DNA of 64,000 nt from Pomacea canaliculata (taxonomy: Eukaryota; Mollusca; Gastropoda; Architaenioglossa; Ampullariidae), in assembly GCF_003073045.1 (NCBI RefSeq), contig NC_037590.1, forward strand, positions 27,740,449 to 27,804,448, given 5' to 3'. How positions within the stretch are numbered: the stretch's first letter is position 1; the number at the start of each line of letters is the position of its first letter. Below are positions 1 to 13,400 of this stretch, in pieces. The notes under the pieces were generated by a model that worked only from the letters and a program-made list of their open reading frames with translations, was not told the origin of the DNA and searched no databases. The translations under genes and the position numbers were made by a program.

Positions 1-289
1 TCTTTGCCAGATGTCTAAATCGGGTATGTCAGCGAAATTGTTAGCATAAATACACAAAGGTGAATGTTTCTAGAGGGCAGCAGGTATTCTAACACATTCC
101 AGAACCGAACATAATGTAAATGACTTTTTTTCTTCTTAGCAATTATGTCAAACATGATGCTAATAGAAACATACATCGACGTTTTTGTCAAGTGGTTCAT
201 TTCAGATAAAAGAGATGGATGGAGAGGAGGGGAAGTGGGGAGAGAGTAAACACTCGCAAAAGGCCAAACTGTAGACGTTTAACGACTCA

Positions 290-480
290 ACCCTGTCGCG
301 AGATGCCAGAGACTGAGCTCGGTGCAGATGCCGATGTCCCTGACGTCAGGACGTGCGCACGTGGTGCGAGGACCTCAGAGCATCGGGAGCGCGATGACGC
401 AGACGACGATGCAATCGATGGCGCGCCTACAGAGGAGGAGGAGGCTGCAGCTCGCAGTTAGTCTTGTGGTGAGGTGTCCT
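290..480. other. CpG-rich block, open in several frames
   Basis: GC- and CpG-rich patch in AT-rich surroundings. Plus-strand frames stay open: one ends in an acidic stretch (about 400-460), another runs into a hydrophobic stretch followed by a GTGAGG donor-like site near 470. This could be a first coding exon, a terminal exon or a promoter-type CpG island. I cannot choose between them and recognise no protein. Confidence 0.25.
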
Positions 481-1324
481 TGTCTGGCTTTTCCCAGTCG
501 CAGACACGTGACATGCTTGCTGCTGTCGCCAGGCTGATGTTCATGCCGACGACATTTGCCGAACACTTTGCTGGCGACGCCGCACTTGTTAATCGTTTCG
601 TCTGAACAGCTCTTAACATTTTGTATTTGAAATAATTATACTTATTAATAATGATTGAAATCGTAGTTGGAAGTTTTGTCCGTGACTACCTGGAGTCCTC
701 TGTCACATCCAAAATATCCACTTGCTAAATTTAGTAATTTTCTGAAGTGTTAGTAGATCGCGAAGGCACGAGTATGTAGTAATCAAGGGAGAGGAGAGGT
801 AGACACTGTCTTAGAGAAATCAGTTTGGGCAAATAGTGTCGTGTTCATGAACACACATTATAAATGTGACTTATTGTCATGAATGCTTAATGATTGTGGA
901 TGCTTAGTTGTTGTACAGATATGTTTCGTAGGTTTTGTCTTATGTTTAGGGGTTGTACATATATAAATATTAGTAGTTATGCATATGATTAATAATTGTG
1001 TGTATATGTTTAGTGACTATATATGTATTTTAGTGTTTTGTTTTTAAATTTTGGTCGTGTATATAATTTTCAGTATCTCTACATGACTGGCTTAGTCAGA
1101 AGGGAAAAAGATTCATGAGGTTGGAAAAAAAGTGTTGGCACATGCCAGAATATTTCCCAGCGGGCACTACAGAATCTTTCCCCAAGTCAAGACAGAAAAA
1201 TGACAAGAAGAAGAAAGGAATTGCTTTGTGCATGAGGTAGAACATTCCAGAAATGAGAAGACAATGGTAACAAAGGATAAACAGTCAAGACGAGAGAGAG
1301 GCGCCTAGGGAGGGACGCTGGTTG

Positions 1325-1370
1325 TTCTGAGCAGAAGACCGCACCATCTGAGCTACCGCGGCCCCCAACC
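1325..1370 (-). repeat. tRNA-derived SINE head (fragment)
   Basis: Reading the minus strand, a pol III A-box-like TAGCTCAGATGG lies at 1344-1355 in a tRNA-like context (GCGG before it, GGTCTTCTGCTCAGAA after it). No matching B box follows, so this is at best a truncated SINE or tRNA pseudogene head. Confidence 0.3.
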
Positions 1371-2917
1371 TGCTCTTAATGATGATGTCACCGTGTCCAC
1401 CTTCTGGTTCAGCGCAACAACCGTTGACGTAGTCAGAACCAGCCCCTCGGCCCACCTTGCAGTGGCAGAAAGCAAACCGGGGAAAAACAGGGAATGAGAG
1501 ATGGCGAGATTACTGTAATGCCGGGAGCAGGACGACACAAGCCGCGCGGCCGCCAAGCCCTCAGTCCACCGCCTCGCCATCTTACAGAGGCTACAGCCAC
1601 ACAGAGCGAGCGATGAGTCATGAGCAGGCACGAGTTAAAGATAAAGAGGCAGACAGATTGTTTCAGTCAGTATTTTGGTTATATGTTTTTGTATACCTAT
1701 ACTTGTGAGCGTAAATATAAGTGTAGATGCATATCTGACATGCTACGGTTGTATGAATGACGATGAGCAGGAACTTGTGAATACAAAAATGAAATTTGTG
1801 AATATAGAACATTTGTGGTGGAGGTGTTCATGTAAGCATACGTTACCTGGCAATGTGCGGGATCTGATAGTATGTCCGTGAAGGCTCTACTTCCCCATAC
1901 ACAGCAGCAGTCAGTAGGAGTCTGGGTCCCCCCGTCTGCTTGAGCCTCCTCCTCAAACCCCTCGCGCAGACGCTGTCAACCACGGCGACAATTGTGAGAA
2001 CATCCATTAACAAAACATTAGAGTTAATGAGTATTACAGTTTCGGAGTTAATTCTCTGATTTCTCTTGCAATCTGATTTTTATGAATCAAATAAGTTTTC
2101 CAAACTTGTAGGTGGACAGATATCAGACATTTCACTTGTAACCCTTGCTTGCTCATGAAATACATTGTAATTCTTGGGTAAACATTACAGAAAATTAAAA
2201 AAATGCTCTCTGAAGAAATCAACATTATTTCTAAATAACAAATATAGGGTGACAGACAACAAAGTACACATTGTGGAAGTACGAAAGTACAAGTTTGAAT
2301 CTTGTAAGATTTTTTTGAAGGAGTTGCATGAAGAAACCTAACAAGTTATAGTGAGTGCTATAGTTCATGATGTCTGAATCAGTGATCGATTTATTGTTTG
2401 AAAGAAAAGAAATTAATTATTTATAATAAGTAAGGGAGAAACGTCGGAGAAAAGAAACAGACGGGATCAACAGAAGCAAGCAAAAAAGATGTTGTGAAGT
2501 CAGAAAGGATTCATGGACGACTTGATAAATGGAGGGAGGGTGTAGGGGGACAGGGTCGGGAGGAGGAGAGAGCTCTGTTGTAAGAATGTAAAATCTGAGA
2601 CTGACTGTCTCCTATTCATCAACCATTGCAGACGACTTTTTTTTTTTTTCGCTCAGAACAAAGCAAGTGAAATCAGCTACAAGGAAGGGATGCCCTTTTC
2701 TCAAAATGGAAGTCATTCCCCCGAGAGGCTGTCGGCCTCTAATAATCTTTCAGTTTTTCATGGAAGCTAAAGAGCGCAAACTTTCGTGCGGGGAAAAGCA
2801 TTTTTTCCCACCTAATTTTACATTCAGCTCGAGGTCGCCTTGACAAGAAAATGAGTCTGCGGCAGCCTTTCTATGTAAGAAATGTTTGAAGTAGTCTGGT
2901 CACTGACACTGCCTTCT

Positions 2918-3133
2918 CTAGAGAATCCAATTACTTATTGGCGGCTTCCAGCCTTGTCTCTGCTCGTTACACATCAGCTTCCTTGTGCCGTGGGTTGGAT
3001 GCAGAGCATCTGGATGTTCTGGATCGTGCACTGAGGCTGAAGTCTCTGGAGGACGACCAGGGGCTTGGTGTTGTGGTGCACGCGAAGCCTCGTCTTCGTT
3101 GTCCAACCTCCGCTCACAATGCAGAGACTTGCC
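2918..3133 (-). CDS. Possible terminal exon, unknown product
   Basis: GC-rich minus-strand segment open from an acceptor-like TTACGTCTTAG before 3133 to a stop at 2918. It encodes about 71 residues rich in Pro, His, Glu and Arg with no recognised motif. It lies on the same strand as the chitinase, downstream of its third exon, but does not resemble any GH18 segment. It may equally be a chance open frame, since the opposite strand is also open here. Confidence 0.18.
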   Translation of the reverse strand, partial: GKSLHCERRLDNEDEASRAPQHQAPGRPPETSASVHDPEHPDALHPTHGTRKLMCNEQRQGWKPPISNWIL

Positions 3134-4488
3134 TTCTTCCTAAGACGTAAATTGTTGACAGTTTATCGTCGCCATGGCACCGACACCAGACACTGGTATC
3201 ACCAAGAAGTCCAAACAGACGAGGGAATAAGACCAACAATTACCTTAAAAAAACAAAGTGGGGCAAAGAAAACATTTGCAAACCCCCAGGGGTTCTATTC
3301 TTAGTACGGTTACAACCATCTTGCTTCGTATGAAGGATCTTGCAGCATATAATTCTTTTGTTTGTGAGTTTCTTTCTCTTCTAGTATATTATATATCAGT
3401 ATTGAATATGGGGAAACAAAATAAAGTGTAGAGTTTTCAGGCTAAGAGAAGATAAGGGATGCACAATTTTAAATGAGGGTCAAGGTGAATAAATCCTGAA
3501 CATTTATAATAGAGGGGGTTCGTAGTTTACCCACCGAGTTGTAAAAAAAGGTACGATTTCATACTGATAGCCACATTAAATCTGTTTTACAACTTGTATT
3601 AAGATGTTTAACATATATTTTTAGAGTTGGTAATATGCTGGAATATTTATTCTATGTATCAGTAAGAAGTATCACATCTTGCCTGCACCTCAAACTGACC
3701 TAGTGGTGATGACATACTGAATCTTGTTCAGTTTGGCCATTAGCGCTGTTGCTGGGGCAACCTTAGTGTGTCCATGCCATGCACTTGCCATCCTCGGAAG
3801 GGAGCGGCGGTTCCCAGAGACAAACTGTTGACCTCCAGTCGAGTACATTTTTGCTGTCTTCGTTAAGTTTGCTGTTGGCAGTGCGTGGTCTCCATTCCAT
3901 AGCTAGGTACTTACTCTTTCTATCCGTTTTTATGTCTTGCAGGTCGCTTTTGCTGTCTGCCATCAAATTAATGACACGGAATTTGTGTGTGGTTCTACCT
4001 CCGATTAGACAGGGAGGGATGATTGGTGGTTCGAACGGGCTTCTCGCAGAATGAAGATAAAGATTTTAAAGAGCAGACGCGATGGGAAGGGAGGGCATCA
4101 TTGATGGACAGCAACTGATGAAAGAAGTCTAGAAGCTGGCTGTTGAGGAGCACTACGTCTTGTAAGCATGTAAGCTCTTGTTCAGAGCATCCATGATGTC
4201 AATAAGCCTTCTTTGATAATGAGTGTTGTTTGTTAACATCCCTTCGGCAAAATGTTTCTTGAAGCATCCTGATGAAAGTGAACACTTCTGAAGAACAAGA
4301 AGCAAATATCAGAATGAAAGAACGAGCAGAAAGAGATGGGAGCCCAGAAAAGATTTCATTCTTTGATGAAACTTCTTAAGGATGGATAAGACTACCAAAA
4401 AGTACGAACAAGACAACAAATAAACAAACATAAATAAAAACAGTCTCCTGTGGTGATGTACTATGGACTTGTCATGTCATGCATGTAC

Positions 4489-7442
4489 CCGTAGAAGCCT
4501 TGTGAAGCGGAGTCTGTCCGCGGGTACACTTCCTCGCTGCCTGTCCCCCGGGAACTCCCAGTCCACGTCCACGCCATCAAAGCCAAAGCGGCGCAAGTAG
4601 TCGATGAGGTTGTTGACGAAGGCAACAATATCTTCATCGGACGACACGAGGGCCGAAAACTGCCTTCCTCCAACCAGCCATCCTCCCAGAGATAACAAGA
4701 CTTTGAGCTCCGGGTTTTTCTCCTTAACAGAAACTAGTCTTGAGTACCTAGAAGGCAAGACATAATGATGATGACGACGATAGTAAAGACAATAATGAAC
4801 CTTTTAATTGTATACTAAAGCCACCTTTAGCTGTCTATAATGATCTCTAGGTGTAGACTATAATACCTGTAGTTGTCTTTAACGAGTCTTTAAGTGTAAC
4901 CTGAAGCTATAATGAGTCTGTAATGAGCACATAGAAATAATGAACCCTCGGATGCCGAAACTTTTTAAAACTCAGAGTTCGTACTTCCCTGGTTCAAGGA
5001 AAGTAGAGCTAAGAAAGCAATGTCAGGAATTACTCCGTGAATATAAATCTCCCTTTGATGCTTGGTTTCTGTTCTTTAGCTCGCTTTCATTCACTCCAAA
5101 GTTCAGGAGGGCAGTGTGTAAAGAGGACGGGTAGTGCTGCCGAGGGCTTGGGTGGAGGACTGGTTGGGTAGGGGTGCATAATAGATGCTAGCATGAAAAG
5201 TTAAAACACACCAACAGACACGTAGATAAATACTTATATCCACATGCACACGCCCCTGAAAAGACACACACACGTCTCTATGGTGACTGATACGTACATG
5301 GATTGGTCATTGGGTTCCGTGGGAACTACTTCCGTTCCTTTGACATCAGCAAAGGCGAAGATGATGTGTGTGCACAGAAAGGGGTCCACGTCGTCAGGGT
5401 GAAGCGGCTAGGTGCTGGGCGGTACTGGACCAGTTGGTGTAGTAACACAACCGAACATAGGCCATAGACGCTGGACATCAGGACACAGAGAAACACACAA
5501 ACACACACACACACATCATTAGTCCTAGAGGACAGCATATCATCTGTTTCTTAACCGAGAATCTTACAAAGTTCATTTGACAGAAACTTATCCAGAGAGA
5601 GAAAGAGAAAGACGAGGGTTTTAGAGAAGAAATGATTTTTTGGGTAATAGCAAAAATATTACCCAGCCTTCAATAATGAGTCATCATACTCATTTCGAAA
5701 TATTCTCTGGAGGCTGCATTATCAATATAATGAAGATGGTAATTTGTAGTAGTGATTTACTTTATTTTAAAAATAAAAATATTTAGAAATTAAATTTCGT
5801 AAAAGAGTATTGACATCGTTCTGCTGACGCATGACACTGACAGTTGATTTGTGTTTGTGATTTTATTATTGAAGACATGATAAAGTATGAGGGTACGGAA
5901 GGCTCTCAAATTTCATTATTTGTTCAGTTGTATCATTCAGCTTAAGATAAAGTCTTATGCTACTATGTTACATTCTGCTGATGAAGATAGTCCTTGCAGG
6001 AAGTGTCTAAACAATAATGAATAATGACATCTGTAGACACACGCTCTGGTAAACTACCTCGAAAAAATACAGTTTATGTGAATCGATAGCGATAAACATG
6101 CTTTAACCGAATATTCTAGAAATATCTCAGACCTTCACCTGTTAAATCTCGAGACAACTTGTGTCAGCCCAGCCTTCCAGAGTCTTCATTTCTTCTCACA
6201 TTGGCAAACAAACCGTGGAAGGTTCTAGAAGGCTCTCGACAGATTCTGTACTTTTGGTATATGCACGGTATCTGAAAGCTTGCTTCTCGTCTGCCTGGTG
6301 TCGGTGGGTTTGTCTTTCTGTCTGTGAAAAACTGGAAATGTGGCTCGCCACATGTGTGTCCAGATGTATGCTTCATAGAATGGGCGTTGATTTAATTTTG
6401 CAGGAAGGCGGGTTCCAATCATTAAAACACTGTCACATAAAAGCATTTGAAGAAGAAAATATATCAGTGCTTTGTCCTTGTCTCAGTCATCTAAAGGTGC
6501 ATCGTGGAACAAAGGAGCTTACAAGAGCGCGGACATTTGTAGTCACACGTGCACGTGCACCCAGGCGCCGGGATCGATGGCCTTGTTTGTGGCTTGCTTT
6601 TCTTTAAGTTCTCTCGCGAGTCAGGCAGCTGCTTTTCTTTCGTCCTCTGGCTCTGGGGATAAAGGAGGGACTACCAAAACAAAAAATCTGGTGCATGCAG
6701 ACCCGGTGGTGGTCAATAAACGCTTTTGAGAACGGGAGAAGGACCAAGATTAGCATCTCAGCAACTGTTGATGGTCAATAGAGCGCACAAACAAACACGA
6801 ATCAGTCAGAAAGACCTTTTTCCTTCTGCTCTGCTAAAAATAATAAAAACGACAAAAATGAAGCTACTTTAGAATAAATACAACCGACGGCATCAGGCCA
6901 TTCTTTCTCTCATTGACAGTCTGGGGCGCATAACAAAGCACGTTTGACCAAGACCGTTGACTGTAGGTTCGAATCTCGCCTATGGTACACGCTATTTCTC
7001 TCTAACATATGGCACTTCTTGACGGTACTGGACTAGTTCATCGTCACATACCTCAGATGTTGAAGTACAGCGCCAACAACCAACCAATCCTTCTTCTTCT
7101 CTCACTACTTCATTTCTTCTCTTTCTCTCACTCTGAAATATGAGGACTTTGTAGCAGTAACGATACTATTAAGAAGTTTCTCGACTTTGCGATGACAAGA
7201 TTTGTAAGAGTCACAGAAGAGAACTTGGTGACATGGGGAATGGTTAAAGTTTCAGTGCAATGTATTGGGTATCGGCTCCGTCTGCTCAGAATGTCATAAG
7301 CTAGACTCCAGACAGAAGCCTCTATAATGTTATCACTGCTACACGAGCAGAACAAGGAAACGGCTACACTTTGTTCAAATATTTTTGTAGAATACAAATA
7401 TCGTTTTGGTATGTGGTGATAATGTCAATTAACTGGAGATGA

Positions 7443-7487
<45 letters not shown>

Positions 7488-10403
7488 CGTGAAACAGAGG
7501 CAGACAGTCGCCACCAGAAGACATGATGCCACTCAAAAACAGTTCAAGATATTTTTAATATGAGACATTCAAAACTTGTATTATTTTAAAAACGACGTCT
7601 GGCTGAAACACAGAAGCATAGGAGATACTTTAATAAAGTTTAGACTGGATATAACTACTTAAATGCCATCAACAGCGTCATTGCTTCAGTCAGGATGAAC
7701 TAACCCTTTTGTCCTGATGCAGCTAAAACTCAACAGCATTTTTTTCTTGTTTACCCTAAATATATAGATCTTCATAAACATTTCCTCCGCGAGATGGCAC
7801 TCGTACACACAAACACACATACAAACACACGTGCACGTGCAAGCGTGCGTTGAGTGAACAAGAGACACTGGTTAGCTACCTCGAGTGACCGAAACCTCCG
7901 TCTCCTCATGGAAGTAATACAAGTTCGTGGTATCATCGCTCAGTGTCCAAACCTCAATTAGTCTGTGGAACTACAAGAAAGGTCGGGAACTAGTCACGTG
8001 ACCTGCACTCTGCGTCCCTAGCTCGCTGGCATCGCAAAGGTTTTGTTGCTCCAGTTTGAGGGAAATTTGCTGTTGCCGTCTCCGTAATAAACTGAAGGAT
8101 TCCATGGGAGGTGGGTAGAGTGTCCTACATTGTGGCAGTGGTCGTTGAAGGGCTGCTGTGACGGGATGAATATGAACATAAAATGTGTTTATTTCAGTAG
8201 AGTACCCGGTGGCTGTGGCTGTGAGCACGAGATAATGTCGGTTACGTTCCGCTTCTCCCACAAAGCCTTGCAACGGTTAGTTTGCTCTCCCATTCTCCTC
8301 CCCTTACAACTTTGCAATTTGTCGCTCCATACCTGCTGAAATGTATTTTCGTGTCAACAAATTTCCCGGCATTCTCAGGCCAGGTCAGGTGCAGAAGCGG
8401 GTGAGATCTTGCACGAGCTCACATAAAACGGACTGGAGCATCTGGTTCTACAGTTTAGAAGTCTGCTTGCTGACTTCATGTTGGCTGCAGTTTCTAATGG
8501 CTTAGACATTCTTTCTACAGTTTGTAATGGTAGTTTATGATATGCTTATTTGAACCAGAAGAACAAATTGTGCGATTTAGTAGACTAGATTACTATCTCT
8601 TTTGAGAATTATTGTTTTAGAATGCACAAGGGAAAAACAACACACACCACTAAATATCGGAAATCTCACCCATCTCTCTCTCTGACACAAACAATTGTTG
8701 ACAAAATTATAATTTGGTTCTGATTTTTTAGCACGACAATAGCTGTCAAGAGAAATTAGCAATTTTCTCCAGTTTTCCATAAACATTTTAGTTTAGCCTT
8801 ATAGCCATTGTGTACTGGGAAAGGCATTTAGTTCTGTCTTCAGACCATACATCACGACTTGTCATATACATCACTTGTCATATACATCACGATATGTCAT
8901 ATACATCATGATATATCATATAGATCACATGTCATATATAAGAAACGGTGGTCATGTTGTATAACACAAATATTACATAAAGGAAAGGATGCTCCTGTCA
9001 TTCCACATTTGTAGGAAAAATGTATTTCACAGTTAACCTCGATGAAAGCCATAGTCACACAGTCTACTAAATGTTAAATTATCAGAAAGAGATTTGCAGC
9101 CTCAAAAGATAAATGACATTTATGACTGTACAGAGAGAAATTTTTACGATGTAAAATTGTACCAAAACCTTTGCTGCGGCACGATGCTTTCTTAAATTTA
9201 GGAATAATTCACAGATTACAAATGTGATTTTCGTATAAGTAAAAAAATACTTCAAAGTGGACTTCTAGGATTATTTTGATGGCAATTAGGTTCTTTTTAA
9301 TGTGAGCTACTATTATTCCAGTTTCAAAAAAAGGGAAGAGAATCAATATCCATTAAAATGTTTTGCCAGCCACAATGATTCCATCTAGATTATGGAAAGT
9401 GGTGCAAGCAGACCTGGCACGGATTCTAGACACGTCACTCGTTATCGGTTTTCCCAGAGGTGGGAGCTCAGCTGTCAAGGTAGACGGTTTGTTGGTAGAT
9501 GTTGGTAGACCATCTAAGGAAGCCAGTGTGTGTGTATGTATGTGTGTGCGTGTGTGTATGTGTGTGTGTGTGTGTGTGAGTTTGTATGGGAAGGTCTTTT
9601 AATTGGCAGGATATCGATGTTCATCTGAAAACACTTTGAAGTCGCACATGATTTTAAACTCCTGAGTTTGGCGGCCTCTTTCCAGGTGCGTTCACAGGGG
9701 AGGGGAAGGGAATGTTGTAGCTGCAAGAGATGTCCTTCTGTCTAGGTTGCGGGTGACGACGGGGCAGGGTGGATGGGGATATCATCGAGACAGTTGCCAA
9801 GCGGCTATGCGGGGTGGACCTGTCGGCTCGGGGTGGGTCACGTGGACAGGACAGTGGAGTAAAATCTACCCGGACTGGAGCATGCTGATCAAGACCTCAT
9901 TGCACCAGGCAGGACAATAGTGCAACATCTGCTTCATGTGCTTTTGCTACTCAAACCATGTAAAACACCTTGCCTACCTCGCAGTTGTCTAAAGTACTAG
10001 TAAGGTCTAGTAGATTGTTTCTAATGATTGGGTGAAGCTAAGTGCAAGTAAAAAATCTGGGTGAATAACCTCATTCCGTTCTCTACACACACGCCTGATA
10101 TCACAATGCACAGAAAGGTTAAACTCGTGATATAACTTCTGTACACAGATATGGCCACTTAACGTGTGATTCCAGCTCTCCTATTGACTGAAACACTTTT
10201 CTTTGTAAGGAAATTGAACTATAGAGAGAAGTTCTCAATCAATTGGATACGAGAAAAATCTTATTACAATGTTACAGAGAGGTTATTGCAGTAAGAATGT
10301 TTATAATTTAATGAAGTAAGCTTTAAGTCTGGACAAGGAATCGGCCCTTACCTGATGCAAGGAGCAAATGAATGAGTACCACACAAAGTCCTGTAGTCCT
10401 CAT
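4489..10403 (-). CDS. GH18 chitinase, first three coding exons (3' partial)
   Basis: Secreted family-18 glycoside hydrolase that would cleave beta-1,4 links in chitin (digestion, moult or shell remodelling, or defence). Exon 1 (10403-10352) encodes a 17-residue hydrophobic signal peptide ending at a TCAG/GTAAGG donor, phase 1. Exon 2 (5470-5298) carries the first barrel strand (CYYTNW) and the PDDVDPFLCTHIIFAFADVK strand. Exon 3 (4747-4489) carries SLGGW and the catalytic signature DGVDVDWE with the acid/base Glu. Splice phases agree (1, then 2), giving introns of 4,881 and 550 bp. Exon 2 has two frame breaks, near 5430 and 5398, each explained by one missing C in a C-run; adding two bases restores the expected length modulo 3. 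It is either a recent pseudogene or a sequence error. Later exons lie outside the window. The family call is firm; activity is uncertain. Confidence 0.88.
6925..7115 (+). repeat. tRNA-derived SINE remnant
   Basis: A pol III B box, GGTTCGAATCTC, is present at 6966-6977 within tRNA-like sequence (GACCAAGACCGTTGACTGTA before it). The body ends in TTGAAGTACAGCGCC followed by a CAACCAACCAA-type tail near 7060-7085, a layout typical of molluscan SINEs. The A box is degenerate, so the copy is old. Confidence 0.45.
7449..7481. repeat. Homopolymer T33
   Basis: Uninterrupted run of 33 T. It could be the reverse-complemented poly-A tail of an old retroelement, but I see no clear element body beside it. 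Confidence 0.9.
8845..8942. repeat. Degenerate ~20-bp tandem repeat
   Basis: Four to five imperfect copies of a unit like GTCATATACATCACGATAT, each containing the ATATACATCA core. Confidence 0.75.
9525..9581. repeat. GT microsatellite
   Basis: Imperfect (TG)n with TATG and CGTG interruptions. Confidence 0.85.
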
Positions 10404-13400
10404 CTTGGTTATCCAATCTGAGGATGTCATAAAGCCTGGCTAAACCTTCTGATGATGTTCACAAAACTTGTTTACAACTACACGAAGTTAAATCGGTAGT
10501 TTAACCGAAACTATACTTGAAGCGTGGAAGGACGGAACACTTTTTTTAATTATCAGAAAACAGCGCTCCTACTCCAGAAAAGCCAAGTAGCAAGAGACCA
10601 ACTTCTTTCTTAAAGATCGCGCACGATTTGTTGACGATGGTAAATACCTTTAAAATACACGGAACCGATCAGCAAACCTGGACTTACCGTTAGCCTCCCG
10701 GAGTGTTGAGGGAAAACTTCAGAGAAGAGCAGGACACGATCTGCATTGTCCATTGGCCTCCAACATTTAAAGCAGCTGGACATTTGGACCTGCTGCTGCA
10801 TCCAGACTCAACTCTTTAGTTAATTACTTAAATAAATATGTTCATATATTGGAATGCTCAAGTACATTTTTGGACATTCATATGACGACGCACGCACACC
10901 TATCGTTAATATGCGCTTTGTGTTATGCATATATAATTTTTACCTTTTGCTTACATTTATGAGTGACATGCTATGTATGTATTACGTACGTTTAGCTAAT
11001 TGTGTTGTTATTTTAGCTTTAATAATTTCACAAAAATAAGCTCAGGAACATACCCTTACAGATACGTTCCGTATGAATATATATAGACACACAATTTCCA
11101 AGCTTTGTGGAGTACGCAGGTGATAGAAAAAAAGATGCAAATGGTCATCAAGATGAGTACGTGTCTGAAGGCCGACAAGAAATGCTTAATGAATCGTTAA
11201 CGACTAATTGCGGGACTCCCACCAGCAGGCGGATTGTCTCCCTCCTGGCCGGAAATAATAACGGACCCTGCCACGTTAATCTCCCTTAAACTGTTGGAGT
11301 CTTGGGTCTTTGTCCGCTTTACTCACATGTTTAAGAATAAATAAACTGGTGATTTGGACAAACATTTTGCCATTTATGGAATGAAACTCAAACATGGTAA
11401 ACCAGCCTCACTCCTCCAGCTACCTACCCCTCCTCTACTAAACCACCACTTGTACCAACCCGTTCATCTGGTTTTTTTATCATCTTTCTTGCTTTCCAAC
11501 AATGTTTTAACTTTTTTTTACTTCTTGAGACTAATAAGTCCCTTCCTGAAAGAGAAATGTAATAATTTATCACACAGACTAAGCTGATTGTAGTCACAGG
11601 TCGTTCACACTGACATCAATAAATAGAGAATGAGATTTTTGTAGAAAGCTGTTGTTGATTGAAGAGGAATAAACATTTGGACGACAAGAATTTGCTTTAA
11701 GTCAACATTAAAATAGATTAAAAGGCTGTTTTTTTAAAGTTTCAATGAGTGTTTTACTGCGAACCCGTAACCAAAGATGTATGTATGAGAAACAGCCCCT
11801 CTATAAATAGTTGCCTCGTGCAAAGGAAAATAAACCCGCAAAGCACGTGACACCAAGAGGTCTGGCGATGTGGGACCTGCATCTTTCTTTATCAGCCTGC
11901 ATTTTGGACAACAGGACAAGGTGACACTGTGGAGGCCATAGTAAGCTGTCTGTTATCTTCTACATCACTGGGAGACCTTGGATTGAGCTGAGAGAAGCGA
12001 AATTTACATTTTCTCCCTTGATTTTATTTTTGAGACACTAAAAGATTTCATCAAGATTTTGATGGGGAGTATGTGAGGGGGTGAGACTCCCCACGTAAAG
12101 GATAAGAAACAGGGAGACGCCATATGCAGAAAGGTTAATTAACTTAGTTTACGAAGTTGAAAGATTGATTGCAAACTTACCTCCATAAATGTTTTAGAAG
12201 TGTAAACGTTTTTCTGGTTTTGTTTCTCACCTTCAATCGCAGTGTTTGGTGGCTGTGTGGCAATCCAGACAAAACCTGTCATTTAATTTCCCAGCATCGC
12301 GTTGAGCATAATTTACACAAATAGTCACGAGGTGCCAGGTGAGGCTGTATAATTAATCAAAATAATAAAGAATCATACTGGTTAAGCGTGGCAAGAAAAA
12401 ATCTCTTTCACACAGATGCGGTAGTTACGAAGCGAGGGTCATCAACCTAAGGAGCAAAGATAAGTCAATGACCAGCATCTTCATTCTTAAATTGGAAACG
12501 AGTATCCAGACCTTAAAACAGTAGTTATAAAAAGGTGGAAAAGGTTTCTGGAGTAAAGTAGCATGAAGTAGTGTTCACGCAGTCTCAACATCTCCTTTTA
12601 ACTTCGGAAACAAAACTCTTTTCTTTGAGTTCCCCATTTTGACCCGGGGCAAAGACTTACCCTTGCTCCATAACTACCGCCCCAGGAGGACAGTCAGTGC
12701 TGTTTCCACGTGACCTCTGATACTTTGAGACACTGGCTGAGAAACCTAGGTTCACATGATCAACTAACACAAAACAATATTTTTATTTGGTAATGAAAAA
12801 AATAACACATTGGTTACTCACTTCAATCTCCCATACAGCTCTGCTTCACTCGAAAACCGCGCACAGATATTTTTACAGAGAATATTTCTTTGACAGCTTT
12901 GACCTATACACAAGGCACTAACTGTCACAGACTAATGTCACTTTGACAAACTGGATTATACATGAGGCACAAACTGTGACAGACTAATATCTCGATTTCT
13001 CTTTGTCGTGATCGCTGGTCGTGGTTATTAAATCTGTGGCGGCATGACTCCCTCCCCAACAGTAAACAAGATTGCATCTGTTCTTAAACACTCACAGACG
13101 TTTTCTTAAAGACGACAACTGATGCTTTCATCCTTAAAAACCGGCGACATTTCCTTACAGAAAATAGCATTGCATGTAGTCCAAAGTCTGCTCCAGTCTA
13201 TCAAGATTGATAGTTGATGGAAAATTTCAATCAGCTTGATAATTGTGCTTCTTTGATTAGCACTCTGGACTAGCTATTGGCAAGTGTATTAGTAAAAATT
13301 AATAAACATCTCTCAGCATGTACATGTGATTATATATATATAAACAGCTGCAATTAAACCATTTTAAACAGCTATAACGATGACATATAGGAGGACAGCT

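Larger units (their letters stand above)
1..4488. other. Left flank, probably 3' intron of the chitinase gene
   Basis: No confident exon is visible here. The chitinase gene on the minus strand must continue to the left, because its third exon ends at a splice donor at 4488 and the later GH18 strands, stalk and any chitin-binding domain are not found. The stretch holds a CpG-rich block (290-480), a tRNA-like SINE head (about 1325-1370), a GC-rich open segment at 2918-3133, a T-run near 2638 and otherwise AT-rich sequence. Confidence 0.5.
5471..10351. other. Chitinase intron 1 content
   Basis: A 4.9-kb intron inferred from the phase-matched donor at 10351 and acceptor at 5471. It holds a tRNA-derived SINE remnant (6925-7115), a 33-base T-run, a short tandem array near 8850 and a GT microsatellite near 9525. 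A 148-codon plus-strand frame at 6161-6607 shows no motif and uneven composition; I take it as chance. Confidence 0.55.

Noticed and set aside
6161-6607. 148-codon plus-strand open frame
   Set aside because: No motif, erratic composition and no splice context; it lies inside the chitinase intron.
8845-8942. CRISPR-like spaced repeats
   Set aside because: Short degenerate tandem repeat in a eukaryotic genome without unique spacers.
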